Part shown: positions 37,848 to 47,139 of the stretch, in pieces
Numbering within the stretch: the first letter of the stretch is position 1
How the letters are laid out: each line of letters starts with the position of its first letter
Assembly (NCBI RefSeq): GCF_913061305.1
Contig: NZ_CAJXST010000009.1
Coordinates: forward strand, 27,464 to 91,463
Origin: an uncultured Porticoccus sp.
GTDB lineage: Bacteria > Pseudomonadota > Gammaproteobacteria > Pseudomonadales > Porticoccaceae
Length of the DNA stretch: 64,000 nucleotides
Direction: 5' to 3'
The notes under the pieces: generated by a model
Seen by the model: only the letters and a program-made list of their open reading frames with translations
Told to the model about the DNA's origin: nothing
The model's database searches: none
Program-made: the position numbers and the translations under genes

Positions 37848-38894
37848 ATGACCAACCACCGAGTGCGTCTTCCCGCTGAATGGGAGCCGCAGGATGCCAT
37901 TCAGCTAACCTGGCCCCATGCCGGAACAGACTGGAAACCCATCCTGAACGAAATTATTCCGGTGTATGAAGCGCTGGTAACGCTGCTCACTGGCGCTGGC
38001 AAGGTAGTGATCACAGCCCCGCCCAAAAACATTCAAGTCCTTTCACAACGGCTGATTGAGCTCGGTGCTACCGAGGAGACACTGCAGATATTCCCGGTTG
38101 AATCCAATGACACCTGGGTGCGCGACTATGGTCCTGTCACGGTCGAGACGAGCCGTGGACTCTGCCTGCTGGACTATCAGTTCAATGCCTGGGGGAACAA
38201 ACACCCCTGTCAGCTGGATAACGCCTTCACCTCAGCGCTTGTCGAGCTGGGGGCCTATCCGGGAGCGAGTATTGAGAAACGCACGCTGGTCCTGGAAGGC
38301 GGATCAATTGAAACCGATGGCAATGGCACCCTGCTAACAACAGCCCAGTGTCTGCTGAACCCAAACCGCAACCCGTCACTTGGCCGGACTGAGATAGAAC
38401 AACAGCTCTGCGAAGATCTGGGCGTGAAAAAAATCAACTGGCTGCAGCACGGCGCACTGCAGGGGGATGACACCGACAGCCATATCGACACTCTGGCAAG
38501 ACTCTGCCCCAATAACGTGATCGCCTATCAGGCCTGCGATGATGAAACCGACAGCCATTTTCGGGAATTGCAGCTCATGGCGAGCGAACTGCAGGACATG
38601 ACCAGTGCCGACGGCAGCGGCTACCACCTGATTCCGCTGCCCTGGCCCTCAGCAAAATACGATAAAACGGGCCAGCGACTACCTGCCACCTATGCCAACT
38701 TTCTGGTTTTCAACCACCTGGTCATTGTACCCACTTACCGGGATACGCAAGACGGCGAGGCATTGGCACAACTGGCCAAGGCATTCCCGGGGTACCAGAT
38801 CGAAGGGCTTGATTGCCTGCCGGTTATCCAACAGCATGGCAGCCTTCACTGTATTACCATGCAATTGCCCAAGGGCACACTGAATGCTCATTAA
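37848..38894 (+). CDS. aguA: Agmatine deiminase
   Basis: 348-residue guanidine-modifying enzyme converting agmatine to N-carbamoylputrescine. Family blocks: LPAEWEPQDAIQLTWPH at the start, NDTWVRDYGPV, LEGGSIETDG, GDDTDSHIDTLARL and the catalytic cysteine near the end in GSLHCITMQLP. Followed after 24 bp by aguB, so the two steps from agmatine to putrescine are encoded together. Confidence 0.95.
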   Translation: MTNHRVRLPAEWEPQDAIQLTWPHAGTDWKPILNEIIPVYEALVTLLTGAGKVVITAPPKNIQVLSQRLIELGATEETLQIFPVESNDTWVRDYGPVTVETSRGLCLLDYQFNAWGNKHPCQLDNAFTSALVELGAYPGASIEKRTLVLEGGSIETDGNGTLLTTAQCLLNPNRNPSLGRTEIEQQLCEDLGVKKINWLQHGALQGDDTDSHIDTLARLCPNNVIAYQACDDETDSHFRELQLMASELQDMTSADGSGYHLIPLPWPSAKYDKTGQRLPATYANFLVFNHLVIVPTYRDTQDGEALAQLAKAFPGYQIEGLDCLPVIQQHGSLHCITMQLPKGTLNAH

Positions 38895-38918
38895 TCCATG
38901 ACTCGAGGTAACTCTTCC

Positions 38919-39800
38919 ATGGCTGAATTAACGATTGGCATTGTCCAGCACGCTTGCGGCAAAGACGTGGCCGAAAATCTGGAAAAAACCATTACCGGCA
39001 TTCGCGAGACAGCTGCCAACGGGGCCCAACTGGTGGTATTGCAGGAGTTGCATCGCAGCCTGTATTTCTGCCAGCAGGAAGATACGGCCATGTTCGATCT
39101 GGCGGAAACCATCCCCGGCCCCACTACCGACCGGCTGGGCGCGCTGGCCAGAGAGCTGGGCGTTGTCATTGTCGCATCGTTGTTTGAGCGGCGCGCGCCG
39201 GGACTCTACCACAACACAGCAGTGGTGCTGGACAATGACGGTGGCATCGCCGGAATCTATCGCAAGATGCACATCCCTGATGATCCCGGTTACTATGAAA
39301 AATTCTATTTCACCCCCGGCGATCTGGGTTTCAACCCGATTCAGACGTCACTGGGCAAACTGGGCGTGCTGGTTTGCTGGGATCAATGGTTCCCGGAGGC
39401 CGCCCGGCTGATGGCAATGGCTGGCGCAGACCTGCTGATCTACCCCACGGCAATCGGCTGGAGTCCGGAGGATGATCATGCAGAACAGCAGCGTCAGCGC
39501 GATGCCTGGATAACCATTCAGCGCTCCCACGCCGTCGCCAATGGTCTACCAGTGATTAGCGTCAATCGGATTGGTCATGAAGCTGACCCGGAAGGCGGGC
39601 CAGGGGCACTGTTTTGGGGATCCAGCTTCGTCGCCGGACCACAGGGAGAAATCATCTGGCAGGCAGAGAGTGACAGGGAAGCGTTCTCTGTGACACAGAT
39701 CGACCTGAGCCGCAGTGAGACTGTACGCAGGATATGGCCCTACCTGAGGGACCGCCGCATTGATCACTACGGCCAACTGACCAGGCTATACCGGGATTGA
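38919..39800 (+). CDS. aguB: N-carbamoylputrescine amidase
   Basis: 293-residue nitrilase-superfamily amidase yielding putrescine, CO2 and ammonia. Catalytic triad E43 (LQELH), K116 (YRKMHIPDD) and C153 (VCWDQWFPE). The ATG at 38919 is chosen because GAGG lies 9 nt upstream and the family start MAELTIGIVQ follows; an ATG seven codons earlier lacks a site. A strong terminator follows the gene. Confidence 0.95.
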   Translation: MAELTIGIVQHACGKDVAENLEKTITGIRETAANGAQLVVLQELHRSLYFCQQEDTAMFDLAETIPGPTTDRLGALARELGVVIVASLFERRAPGLYHNTAVVLDNDGGIAGIYRKMHIPDDPGYYEKFYFTPGDLGFNPIQTSLGKLGVLVCWDQWFPEAARLMAMAGADLLIYPTAIGWSPEDDHAEQQRQRDAWITIQRSHAVANGLPVISVNRIGHEADPEGGPGALFWGSSFVAGPQGEIIWQAESDREAFSVTQIDLSRSETVRRIWPYLRDRRIDHYGQLTRLYRD

Positions 39801-39869
39801 TGCGACCCCATGGCAACCTGAAGTCATAACAAACCATTGTCTGAGCGGCACCTGTCATCAGACACAAAA

Positions 39870-39889
39870 AACCCCGGAAAACCGGGGTT
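39870..39889. terminator. Bidirectional terminator between aguB and tRNA-Leu
   Basis: Stem AACCCCGG / CCGGGGTT with an AAAA loop, A-rich on the left and T6 on the right. It can end the aguAB transcript and the opposing secG-tRNA-Leu transcript. Confidence 0.92.
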
Positions 39890-39924
39890 TTTTGCACGCT
39901 CCTGAATGTTACTGAACGTTAGTA

Positions 39925-40009
39925 TGGTGCCCAAGGCCGGACTTGAACCGGCACGGCTTTCGCCACTACCCCCTCAAGATAGCGTGTCTACCAATTCCAC
40001 CACTTGGGC
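39925..40009 (-). tRNA. leuU: tRNA-Leu (GAG anticodon)
   Basis: 85-nt class II tRNA with a long variable arm and encoded CCA. Anticodon stem CTATC/GGTAG with loop TTGAGGG gives GAG. The neighbour is secG, as for leuU in E. coli; 20 nt separate them, so co-transcription with secG is likely. Confidence 0.95.
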
Positions 40010-40028
40010 AAAACATTGTTTCAGCTTC

Positions 40029-40418
40029 CTACTGCGCAGTGCCAGGCACGGGGATATCCGATGTGGAACCGGTATCACCGCCCGGAGCAACAGGAATGTC
40101 CTCGCCATCTTCCACACTGGGAACGTCTGACTCCATCATCTGCTGAATAGCTTCCAGCTCTGGCAGAATCTTGTCGTCCACGGCCACCTTATCTTTGGCA
40201 ATCACCGCCAGAGAGACACTGGTGACGAAAAACAGGGTTGCAAGTATTGCGGTTATTTTGCTGAAGAAATTCCAGCCACCGGCACTGCCCAGGATGGTTT
40301 GCGAGGCACCGGCGCCAAATGATGCACCCGCCTCCGCGCCTTTTCCCTGTTGCAGCAGAATCATGCCAATAATGGCAAGCGCCGTTAACAAATGAACGAT
40401 CAGTATAATTTTTTCCAT
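40029..40418 (-). CDS. secG: Protein-export translocase subunit SecG
   Basis: 129 residues: two membrane helices (about 3-22 and 54-75), between them the conserved GILLQQGKGAEAGASFG-like loop (LLQQGKGAEAGASFGAGASQT), and an acidic C-terminal tail. Part of the SecYEG channel. It follows tpiA by 13 bp and precedes tRNA-Leu. Confidence 0.94.
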   Translation of the reverse strand: MEKIILIVHLLTALAIIGMILLQQGKGAEAGASFGAGASQTILGSAGGWNFFSKITAILATLFFVTSVSLAVIAKDKVAVDDKILPELEAIQQMMESDVPSVEDGEDIPVAPGGDTGSTSDIPVPGTAQ

Positions 40419-40431
40419 TTACTCAATTCAG

Positions 40432-41172
40432 TCAATTCGCAACGTATGCTTTTTTACAAATCTCCCTGAATTCGCCTGAATCCAGAGAGGCCCCGCCGAC
40501 CAGAGCGCCATCAACATCTTGCTGTGAAAACAGCTCTGCAGCATTGGCAGCTTTAACACTGCCACCGTAAAGTATTCTTGTTTTCATCCCGGGCTCGCCC
40601 AATTGTTGACGAATTTCCCGGTGTATTTCCTGTGCCTGTTCAGCGGTGGCAGTTTTGCCTGTACCTATCGCCCAGACTGGCTCGTAGGCTATCACTCCAT
40701 TGCACACCGACTCCAGGCCCGCTCGCTCCAACACCGCGTCTAATTGAGCCGTAATCACCGCCAGGGTTTTTCCGGACGTCCTCTGTTCGAGGGTTTCTCC
40801 GACACAGAGTACCGGAATCAGGCCGCTGCGCTGGCTGGCAACAAACTTTTCCGCTATCTGTCGGTCATTCTCTCCAAACAGGCTGCGACGTTCAGAATGT
40901 CCCACGAGCACATAGCGACATCCAATATCCTGCAACATGTCTGCTGCAACTTCACCGGTATAGGCACCAGCCTGATACTCGGAAACATTCTGGGCACCCA
41001 CGTCAATACCGGAACCACAGAGTGTAGATACCACTTGCGGGAGATAAACGTAAGGTGGGAAAACGGCTACTTCAGCTGTTGTGCTAATCCCCGACAACCC
41101 GGCCAACAGAAGGTCAATCGATTCACGACTGCCATTCATTTTCCAGTTGCCTGCCACCAGTGGACGTCGCAT
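40432..41172 (-). CDS. tpiA: Triosephosphate isomerase
   Basis: 246-residue TIM barrel: substrate lysine in GNWKMNGS (about K11), catalytic histidine in VGHSERR and glutamate in AYEPVWAIGTGKTA, phosphate loop GGSVKAANA. Interconverts dihydroxyacetone phosphate and glyceraldehyde 3-phosphate. A promoter is visible at 41206-41234. Confidence 0.97.
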   Translation of the reverse strand: MRRPLVAGNWKMNGSRESIDLLLAGLSGISTTAEVAVFPPYVYLPQVVSTLCGSGIDVGAQNVSEYQAGAYTGEVAADMLQDIGCRYVLVGHSERRSLFGENDRQIAEKFVASQRSGLIPVLCVGETLEQRTSGKTLAVITAQLDAVLERAGLESVCNGVIAYEPVWAIGTGKTATAEQAQEIHREIRQQLGEPGMKTRILYGGSVKAANAAELFSQQDVDGALVGGASLDSGEFREICKKAYVAN

Positions 41173-41205
41173 GTTAGGGTTTTCCCGGCCCTGAAAAGGG
41201 GCGCA

Positions 41206-41234
41206 ATCTTAGCGGAGTTGCAGAAAACATACAA
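41206..41234 (-). promoter_or_regulatory. Candidate sigma-70 promoter for tpiA-secG-leuU
   Basis: Minus strand: -35 TTGTAT (41234-41229), 17-bp spacer, -10 TAAGAT (41211-41206), about 34 bp before the tpiA ATG. Moderate match; placed in the 161-bp tpiA-glmM gap. Confidence 0.5.
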
Positions 41235-41333
41235 CCTGCCGGCACGGCTAAATACCGGCCCGGAATACAGAGGGGCCGCGCCGGGTATTTCACCATGGAT
41301 CGCGATGTATCAATCACTCTTTCGCGCAGCAAA

Positions 41334-42674
41334 CTAGCCAATCTCTTTTTCGACCACAGCGGCAATCTGTTTTACCAGTGTATCGACCTGCTGGCCGTCC
41401 TCTCCCTCGACCATCACTCTCACCAGAGGCTCGGTTCCCGAGGGCCGGAGCAATACCCGACCTCGCTCTGCCAACTCCGACTCCGCGGCCACCACGGCTT
41501 GCTGAATCGCGGGAAAATCCTCCAGATTAAATTTCTGTTTGATTCGCACATTAATCATTTTCTGGGGATATTTTTGCATGCCCTTTTTGAGTACATTCAG
41601 AGGCGTATCTGTATCGCGCATCGCATGCAATACCTGCAGTGCCGCCACCACCCCATCACCGGTAGTGGTGAGGTCACTGCAGATAATGTGGCCCGAGCTC
41701 TCGCCCCCCAACTGCCATTTGCGCTCACGCATTGCCTCAATGACGTAGCGATCTCCCACGTTGGCGCGATAGAACGGAATACCCAGCTCCTTGAGCGAAA
41801 GCTCCATGCCCAGGTTGCTCATCAAGGTTCCGGCAACGCCGCTGCATTCGCCGCGCTGGTGACGATGTTTTGCAATCACAAAAAGCAATTCATCGCCATC
41901 CACCATATGTCCCTTGTGATCCACGAACATCACCCGATCGCCATCACCATCAAACGCGATGCCCATATCGGCCTTCTCTCTGATGACAGCATCCTGCAGC
42001 AAGGCAGGGCGTGTGGAACCGCAGTCTTCATTAATATTAAAACCATCCGGATCCACCGCCATTTCAACGACTTCCGCGCCCAGCTCCCTGAACACGCTGG
42101 GTCCGGTGTGGTAGGTGGCGCCATTGGCGCAGTCCACAACAATTTTCAAACCTTGGAAGTCACTGCCCGATGGCAGGGTGCCTTTGCAGAACTCGATATA
42201 GCGGCCCACCGCATCGTGAACCCGGTGCGCCTTGCCTAATTTAAGGGAGTCCTCGGTCACCAGCGGCTTGTCCATATAGTTTTCAATGGCCAGCTCCACC
42301 TCGTCGGGTAACTTGAAGCCATCACCGCCAAAAAATTTTATTCCGTTATCGTAGTAAGGGTTGTGGGAGGCACTGATGACAATCCCCGCCTGGGCTCGAA
42401 AAGTCCGGGTCAGATAGGCAATCGCGGGGGTCGGCATCGGGCCCAACAGTGCCACATCGACGCCAGCCGCAATCAGTCCGGCCTGCAGGGCAGATTCGAA
42501 CATATAACCCGACACCCGGGTGTCCTTGCCCATAACGATCAGCTTTCGTCCACCAGCCTGTGAACTGAAAACTTTGCCTGCAGCCCAACCCAGTTTGAGC
42601 ACAAAATCTGCTGTGATCGGATGCACACCGACGCGGCCGCGAATACCATCTGTGCCAAAATACAGTCTTGCCAT
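41334..42674 (-). CDS. glmM: Phosphoglucosamine mutase
   Basis: 446 residues. Converts glucosamine 6-phosphate to 1-phosphate for UDP-GlcNAc synthesis. Phospho-serine loop ISASHNP (S103), metal loop DGDGDR, sugar loop GGESSGH and phosphate-binding [12 protein letters not shown] are complete. It follows folP by 3 bp on the same strand, the usual ftsH-folP-glmM order. Confidence 0.97.
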   Translation of the reverse strand: MARLYFGTDGIRGRVGVHPITADFVLKLGWAAGKVFSSQAGGRKLIVMGKDTRVSGYMFESALQAGLIAAGVDVALLGPMPTPAIAYLTRTFRAQAGIVISASHNPYYDNGIKFFGGDGFKLPDEVELAIENYMDKPLVTEDSLKLGKAHRVHDAVGRYIEFCKGTLPSGSDFQGLKIVVDCANGATYHTGPSVFRELGAEVVEMAVDPDGFNINEDCGSTRPALLQDAVIREKADMGIAFDGDGDRVMFVDHKGHMVDGDELLFVIAKHRHQRGECSGVAGTLMSNLGMELSLKELGIPFYRANVGDRYVIEAMRERKWQLGGESSGHIICSDLTTTGDGVVAALQVLHAMRDTDTPLNVLKKGMQKYPQKMINVRIKQKFNLEDFPAIQQAVVAAESELAERGRVLLRPSGTEPLVRVMVEGEDGQQVDTLVKQIAAVVEKEIG

Positions 42675-42677
42675 GTT

Positions 42678-43517
42678 TTATCCCTCAACAGCTTGCAATA
42701 TTTTAAGTGCGTCGGCGGTCGCGGATATATCATGTACCCGCAGTATTTTTACACCTCGCTGGACCGCCATCATACCGAGCGCAACACTGCCCACCATGCG
42801 CTCTTCTACCGGCTTGTCCAGAATAGCCCCCACCAACGATTTTCGGGAAACCCCCGCGAGCACCGGAAACCCCAGGCCCACCAGCTCCGGCAATGACCTG
42901 AACAGCACCATATTGTGCTGCAGGGTTTTACCGAAACCAAAGCCCGGATCGAGAATTATCCGGCTTCGGGGAATACCCACCGCCTCACAGGCGGCAACCC
43001 TCTCCAGCAAAAACGCCTTTACGTCGGCGGTGATATCCACATATCCGGGATTCAGTTGCATCTGTCGGGGCTCCCCCAACATATGCATCAGACAGACCGG
43101 CAGACCACTGGCGGCAGCGGCAGCCAACGCCCCGGGACGTCGAAGTGCGCGCACATCATTGATCATTGAGGCGCCGGCACGAGCCACCTCGCCAATGACA
43201 GAGGGCGTACTGGTATCGACGGAAACAGGCACATCGAACCGGCTGGCTATCGCTTCAACCACCGGCAGGACGCGCGCCAACTCTTCTTCAGATGTAACAG
43301 GCTCGGCACCGGGTCGAGTGGACTCCCCCCCTACGTCGATCAGGTGAGCCCCTTCTGAAAGCATGGCTTCAACACGGTTGAGGACCCGGGAGAGATCGGG
43401 CTGGCGATTGCCAGTGTAAAACGTGCCGCCATCGGAAAAGGAATCCGGTGTGACATTCAATACCGCCATGATTTTCGGCAGAGAAAAATCCATGAATGAA
43501 TGAGTGAGATCTGTCAT
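42678..43517 (-). CDS. folP: Dihydropteroate synthase
   Basis: 279 residues. Joins p-aminobenzoate to the pterin diphosphate in folate synthesis; the target of sulfonamides. Motifs: NVTPDSFSDGG, DVGGESTRPGA, MINDVRAL and DPGFGFGKT. Start ATG at 43517 has AAGG 5 nt upstream. Confidence 0.97.
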   Translation of the reverse strand: MTDLTHSFMDFSLPKIMAVLNVTPDSFSDGGTFYTGNRQPDLSRVLNRVEAMLSEGAHLIDVGGESTRPGAEPVTSEEELARVLPVVEAIASRFDVPVSVDTSTPSVIGEVARAGASMINDVRALRRPGALAAAAASGLPVCLMHMLGEPRQMQLNPGYVDITADVKAFLLERVAACEAVGIPRSRIILDPGFGFGKTLQHNMVLFRSLPELVGLGFPVLAGVSRKSLVGAILDKPVEERMVGSVALGMMAVQRGVKILRVHDISATADALKILQAVEG

Positions 43518-43591
43518 TCAACCTTACTCATCAACAGAGGAAAGAAAAAATCAGGATGTGCTGCCACCGACTCAAAAGAAAATCTGGTCGA

Positions 43592-43622
43592 ACAGCCCCT
43601 TACCCATTAAGGACGGGGCTGT
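43592..43622 (-). other. Hairpin between ftsH and folP
   Basis: An 8-bp stem ACAGCCCC / GGGGCTGT with a 15-nt loop begins 7 bp after the ftsH stop codon. There is no immediate U-tract, so it more likely stabilises the ftsH mRNA end or attenuates weakly. Confidence 0.45.
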
Positions 43623-43629
43623 CCGATCA

Positions 43630-45543
43630 TCAATGTTCTTCGGCGGGACCACCGACGACCCCGGGTTCACCGGAATCATCCGCCGGCGGTCCGCCGGGAG
43701 CAGGCCTGCCACCAAAATCGTCATCACGCCAGTCATGGGGTGGACGAACCGGCTTGCGAGCCATGAGGTCATCGACCTGCTCCACGTCAATCGTCTCATA
43801 TTCCATCAAGGCATCTTTCATGGAATGCAGCACATCAATATTGTCCTCGAGGATTTTTTTCGCACGCTCATAGCAATTATCGAGTACGTGACGTACCTCA
43901 ACATCAATCTCACGGGCAGTTTCTTCCGAGTAGGTGGTATTGCCAGCACCCGGAATCTGCGACTCCTCCGTGCCATACAAAACCGGTCCCATCTTGTCGG
44001 ACAAACCCCAGCGCACCACCATATTGCGGGCCATCTGGGTAGCCCGCTCGATGTCGTTTGACGCCCCGGTGGTCACACCGTCAGCCCCATGAATGAGTTG
44101 TTCAGCAATACGGCCACCGAAGAGACTGCAAAGCTGGCTCTCCAACTGACGACGACTCATGCTGTATTTGTCTTCTTCCGGCAGGAACTGGGTGACACCG
44201 AGTGCACGACCGCGGGGGATAATACTGACCTTATGAATCGGATCGTGCTCGGGCATCATACGCCCGACAATGGCATGACCCGCTTCATGATAGGCCGTAT
44301 TTTCTTTCTCTTTCTCAGACATCACCATGGAGCGCCGTTCGGCACCCATCATGATCTTGTCACGGGCTTTCTCGAACTCTTCCATGGTCACTGTGCGCTT
44401 GTTGGCGCGCGCCGCAAACAGCGATGCCTCGTTCACAAGATTGGCGAGGTCGGCCCCGGAAAAACCGGGAGTGCCTCTGGCGACAATGCCCAGGTCAGCA
44501 CGCTCGTCTAGGGGGACTTTGCGGCCATGCACTTTGAGGATCTGCTCGCGGCCACGGATATCGGGCAGGCTTACGTAGACTTGGCGGTCAAAACGTCCGG
44601 GGCGCAACAGTGCCTTATCCAGCACATCGGGCCGGTTGGTGGCGGCAATGACGATGACGCCTTCATTGCCCTCAAAGCCATCCATTTCAACCAGCAATTG
44701 GTTTAGAGTCTGTTCACGCTCATCATTGCCACCGCCATAACCACCACCGCGGTGACGACCAACGGCATCAATCTCATCAATAAAAATAATACAGGGCGAC
44801 TGTTTCTTGGCCTGCTCGAACATATCCCGTACACGAGAAGCACCCACCCCGACAAACATTTCGACAAAATCAGAACCAGAGATGGAAAAGAACGGAACCT
44901 TGGCTTCACCGGCAATCGCCTTGGCCAGCAGCGTCTTACCCGTTCCCGGCGGGCCCACCATCAAAACGCCCTGGGGAATGCGGCCACCAAGACGCTGAAA
45001 GCGGGACGGATCACGGAGAAAGTCTACCAGTTCGTGCACATCTTCTTTGGCCTCATCCACACCGGCCACATCGGCAAATGTGGTTTTAATCTGATCCTCA
45101 CCCAGCAGACGCGCCTTACTCTTGCCAAAAGCCATCGGGCCGCCGCGACCAGAAGCACCGCCCTGCATCTGGCGCATGAAAAACATGAAAATAGCGAGAA
45201 TCAAAAGAATCGGAAAGGACGCCACCAGCAACTGTACCCAGAGGCTCTGTTTTTCGGGCTCGCGGCCTTCGACACTGACATCGTTATTGAGCAGGTCGCT
45301 CATCAAACCCGAGTCGGGAACATTCGGACGTATCGTTTTGAAGGCACTGCCATCAGCACGTTTGCCCTCGACCGTCAAACCTTCAATGACGACACTGCTG
45401 ACACGACCTGTTTGCACCTCTTCGATAAACGCAGAGTAGCTGATGCTGTCTTCTTTAGCGGGCGGATTGAAATTCTGGAACACCGACAACAACACTGCCG
45501 CAATGATCAACCACAATACAAGATTCTTTGCCATGTCGTTCAA
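43630..45543 (-). CDS. ftsH: ATP-dependent zinc metalloprotease FtsH
   Basis: 637 residues: two membrane helices (about 6-24 and 100-122) around a periplasmic domain, AAA+ ATPase with Walker A GPPGTGKT and Walker [13 protein letters not shown] region, and the peptidase zinc site HEAGH. Degrades LpxC-like, sigma-32 and misassembled membrane proteins. A TTG at 45543 has GAGGAAG only 5 nt upstream; the ATG three codons later gives the usual MAKNLVLWL, so the start is undecided. Confidence 0.96.
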   Translation of the reverse strand: MNDMAKNLVLWLIIAAVLLSVFQNFNPPAKEDSISYSAFIEEVQTGRVSSVVIEGLTVEGKRADGSAFKTIRPNVPDSGLMSDLLNNDVSVEGREPEKQSLWVQLLVASFPILLILAIFMFFMRQMQGGASGRGGPMAFGKSKARLLGEDQIKTTFADVAGVDEAKEDVHELVDFLRDPSRFQRLGGRIPQGVLMVGPPGTGKTLLAKAIAGEAKVPFFSISGSDFVEMFVGVGASRVRDMFEQAKKQSPCIIFIDEIDAVGRHRGGGYGGGNDEREQTLNQLLVEMDGFEGNEGVIVIAATNRPDVLDKALLRPGRFDRQVYVSLPDIRGREQILKVHGRKVPLDERADLGIVARGTPGFSGADLANLVNEASLFAARANKRTVTMEEFEKARDKIMMGAERRSMVMSEKEKENTAYHEAGHAIVGRMMPEHDPIHKVSIIPRGRALGVTQFLPEEDKYSMSRRQLESQLCSLFGGRIAEQLIHGADGVTTGASNDIERATQMARNMVVRWGLSDKMGPVLYGTEESQIPGAGNTTYSEETAREIDVEVRHVLDNCYERAKKILEDNIDVLHSMKDALMEYETIDVEQVDDLMARKPVRPPHDWRDDDFGGRPAPGGPPADDSGEPGVVGGPAEEH

Positions 45544-45640
45544 CTGAACTTCCTCATTTTAGCGCCACCGGGTTCTATTCTACCGGCCATTTGAGCGCAG
45601 TGGTAACCGGATGGGAGGAGCCCATACCGGCTGATACTGT

Positions 45641-46267
45641 TTAGCCCGAGACCTTAAGCCCCCGGGCAACCAGATAAACTTCACGGGATCGGGAGCGGGA
45701 CGCATCGGGTTTTCGTGTGACAACCTGCTGGAAACGCCGTTTTGTATCGCGCAAAAAGTCATCGAAACCTTCGCCGTGAAATACTTTGGCAACAAAAACC
45801 CCTTCAGGTTTCAATATTTGACAGGCCAATTCAAGCGCCAACTCTATCAGATACATGGCCTTGGGTTGATCAACAGCCTTCATACCACTCATATTGGGGG
45901 CCATATCTGAAATTACAAGGTCGGCCTGCTGACCCTCAAGCAATTCAAGAATTTCACTGAGCACGGCCTCTTCGGTAAAATCTCCCTCGACGAAATCGAC
46001 GCCGGCAATACTATCCATAGGCAGGATATCGGAGGCAATAACACGACCCTTGTCGCCGACCAGCGCCACAGCCACCTGAGACCAACCGCCGGGAGCGGCA
46101 CCCAGATCAACCACGGTCATCCCGGGTTTAAACAGGCGATCTTTTTTGTGTAACTCCAGTAGTTTATAGCTGGCACGGGAACGATAGCCCTCTTGCTGGG
46201 CACGTTTTACATAGTGATCGCTGTTGTGTTCCTGCAACCAGCGCTGGCTGCTTTTTGACCGGCCCAT
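45641..46267 (-). CDS. rlmE: 23S rRNA (uridine-2552-2'-O)-methyltransferase RlmE
   Basis: 208 residues (FtsJ/RrmJ). SAM-binding [15 protein letters not shown], catalytic-tetrad residues in the [27 protein letters not shown] and [12 protein letters not shown] segments. Methylates U2552 in the ribosomal A loop. Precedes ftsH, conserved order. Divergent from yhbY. Confidence 0.96.
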   Translation of the reverse strand: MGRSKSSQRWLQEHNSDHYVKRAQQEGYRSRASYKLLELHKKDRLFKPGMTVVDLGAAPGGWSQVAVALVGDKGRVIASDILPMDSIAGVDFVEGDFTEEAVLSEILELLEGQQADLVISDMAPNMSGMKAVDQPKAMYLIELALELACQILKPEGVFVAKVFHGEGFDDFLRDTKRRFQQVVTRKPDASRSRSREVYLVARGLKVSG

Positions 46268-46323
46268 ATCAACCTGTTATCAGTTCGGCTAGAATACGCG
46301 CCGTTTTAGAGGACAACCATTCT

Positions 46324-46644
46324 ATGACAATTTCTAATGATGACAAAAAGCATCTGCGACGTCTGGGCCACAAACTCAACCCGGTGGTCACCGTTGCCGC
46401 GAAAGGCCTCACCGAGTCAGTGATCGCAGAAATTGACCGCGCACTCAATGACCATGAGCTGATCAAAGTGAAGCTTTCTGTGGGCGACCGCGAGGTAAAG
46501 CAGACGATCATTGAAACCCTAACGGATACGCTGGGGGCAGAGCTGATTCAAACCGTCGGGCATATTGTGCTCCTGCTGAGAAGAGCAGAACAACCCAATC
46601 GGCATTTATCCAATCTGTTGCGGTCGCCTTCGGCCCGGGAGTGA
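46324..46644 (+). CDS. yhbY: YhbY/CRM-domain ribosome assembly protein
   Basis: 106 residues with a single CRM domain: LRRLGHKLNPVVTVAAKGLTESVIAEIDRALNDHELIKVKL and the GHIVLLLRR strand. Binds pre-50S particles. The ATG at 46324 gives the normal N-terminus. The only plus-strand gene in this 40-57 kb stretch; convergent with greA with an 18-bp gap. Confidence 0.93.
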   Translation: MTISNDDKKHLRRLGHKLNPVVTVAAKGLTESVIAEIDRALNDHELIKVKLSVGDREVKQTIIETLTDTLGAELIQTVGHIVLLLRRAEQPNRHLSNLLRSPSARE

Positions 46645-46654
46645 ACACAGCAGC

Positions 46655-46677
46655 GTTCGGCATCAGGTATGCCGAAC
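46655..46677. other. Hairpin at the yhbY/greA convergent end
   Basis: Perfect 9-bp arms GTTCGGCAT / ATGCCGAAC with a 5-nt loop. It includes the greA stop codon. No U-tract follows on either strand, so it is a stem that could end or protect both mRNAs rather than a standard terminator. Confidence 0.45.
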
Positions 46678-47139
46678 ATCATCCAGCTCATATTCCACAT
46701 CACCGGCCGGCGTTTTAACGACCACAATGTCGCCAACTTCCTTGCCTATCATGGCGCGAACGATCGGTGACTGGTAGGAGATCATGTTCAGTTTTACGTC
46801 CGATTCGTCATCACCAACAATCTTGTAGGTCACGCGCTCCTCGGTATCCAGGTTGATCAGATCCACGGTGCAGCCAAAAATCACTTTATCGCCCTGTGGA
46901 ATCTTCTTGATATCAATAATCTGGGCGTTGCTCAGCTTGCTCTCTATTTCCTGTATACGCCCTTCGGCGAAGCTCTGCTGCTCCCGAGCCGCGTGATATT
47001 CTGCATTTTCCTTCAAATCACCGTGTGCACGGGCCTCGGCAATGGCCGCAACAATCCGGGGACGCTCTACTTTTTTCAGATTATCCAGTTCCTGGCGAAG
47101 TTTTGTCGCGCCTTCAACTGTCATAGGTACCTTTTGCAT
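46663..47139 (-). CDS. greA: Transcription elongation factor GreA
   Basis: 158 residues. N-terminal coiled coil ([15 protein letters not shown]... with acidic D/E tip near 41-44) and C-terminal FKBP-like domain. It rescues backtracked RNA polymerase by stimulating transcript cleavage. The start overlaps the carB stop by one base (TAATG), so it is the third gene of carA-carB-greA. Confidence 0.96.
   Translation of the reverse strand: MQKVPMTVEGATKLRQELDNLKKVERPRIVAAIAEARAHGDLKENAEYHAAREQQSFAEGRIQEIESKLSNAQIIDIKKIPQGDKVIFGCTVDLINLDTEERVTYKIVGDDESDVKLNMISYQSPIVRAMIGKEVGDIVVVKTPAGDVEYELDDVRHT

Noticed and set aside
46655..46677. Classical bidirectional terminator at yhbY/greA
   Set aside because: The stem is perfect but no U-tract follows on either strand; it is listed only as a hairpin.
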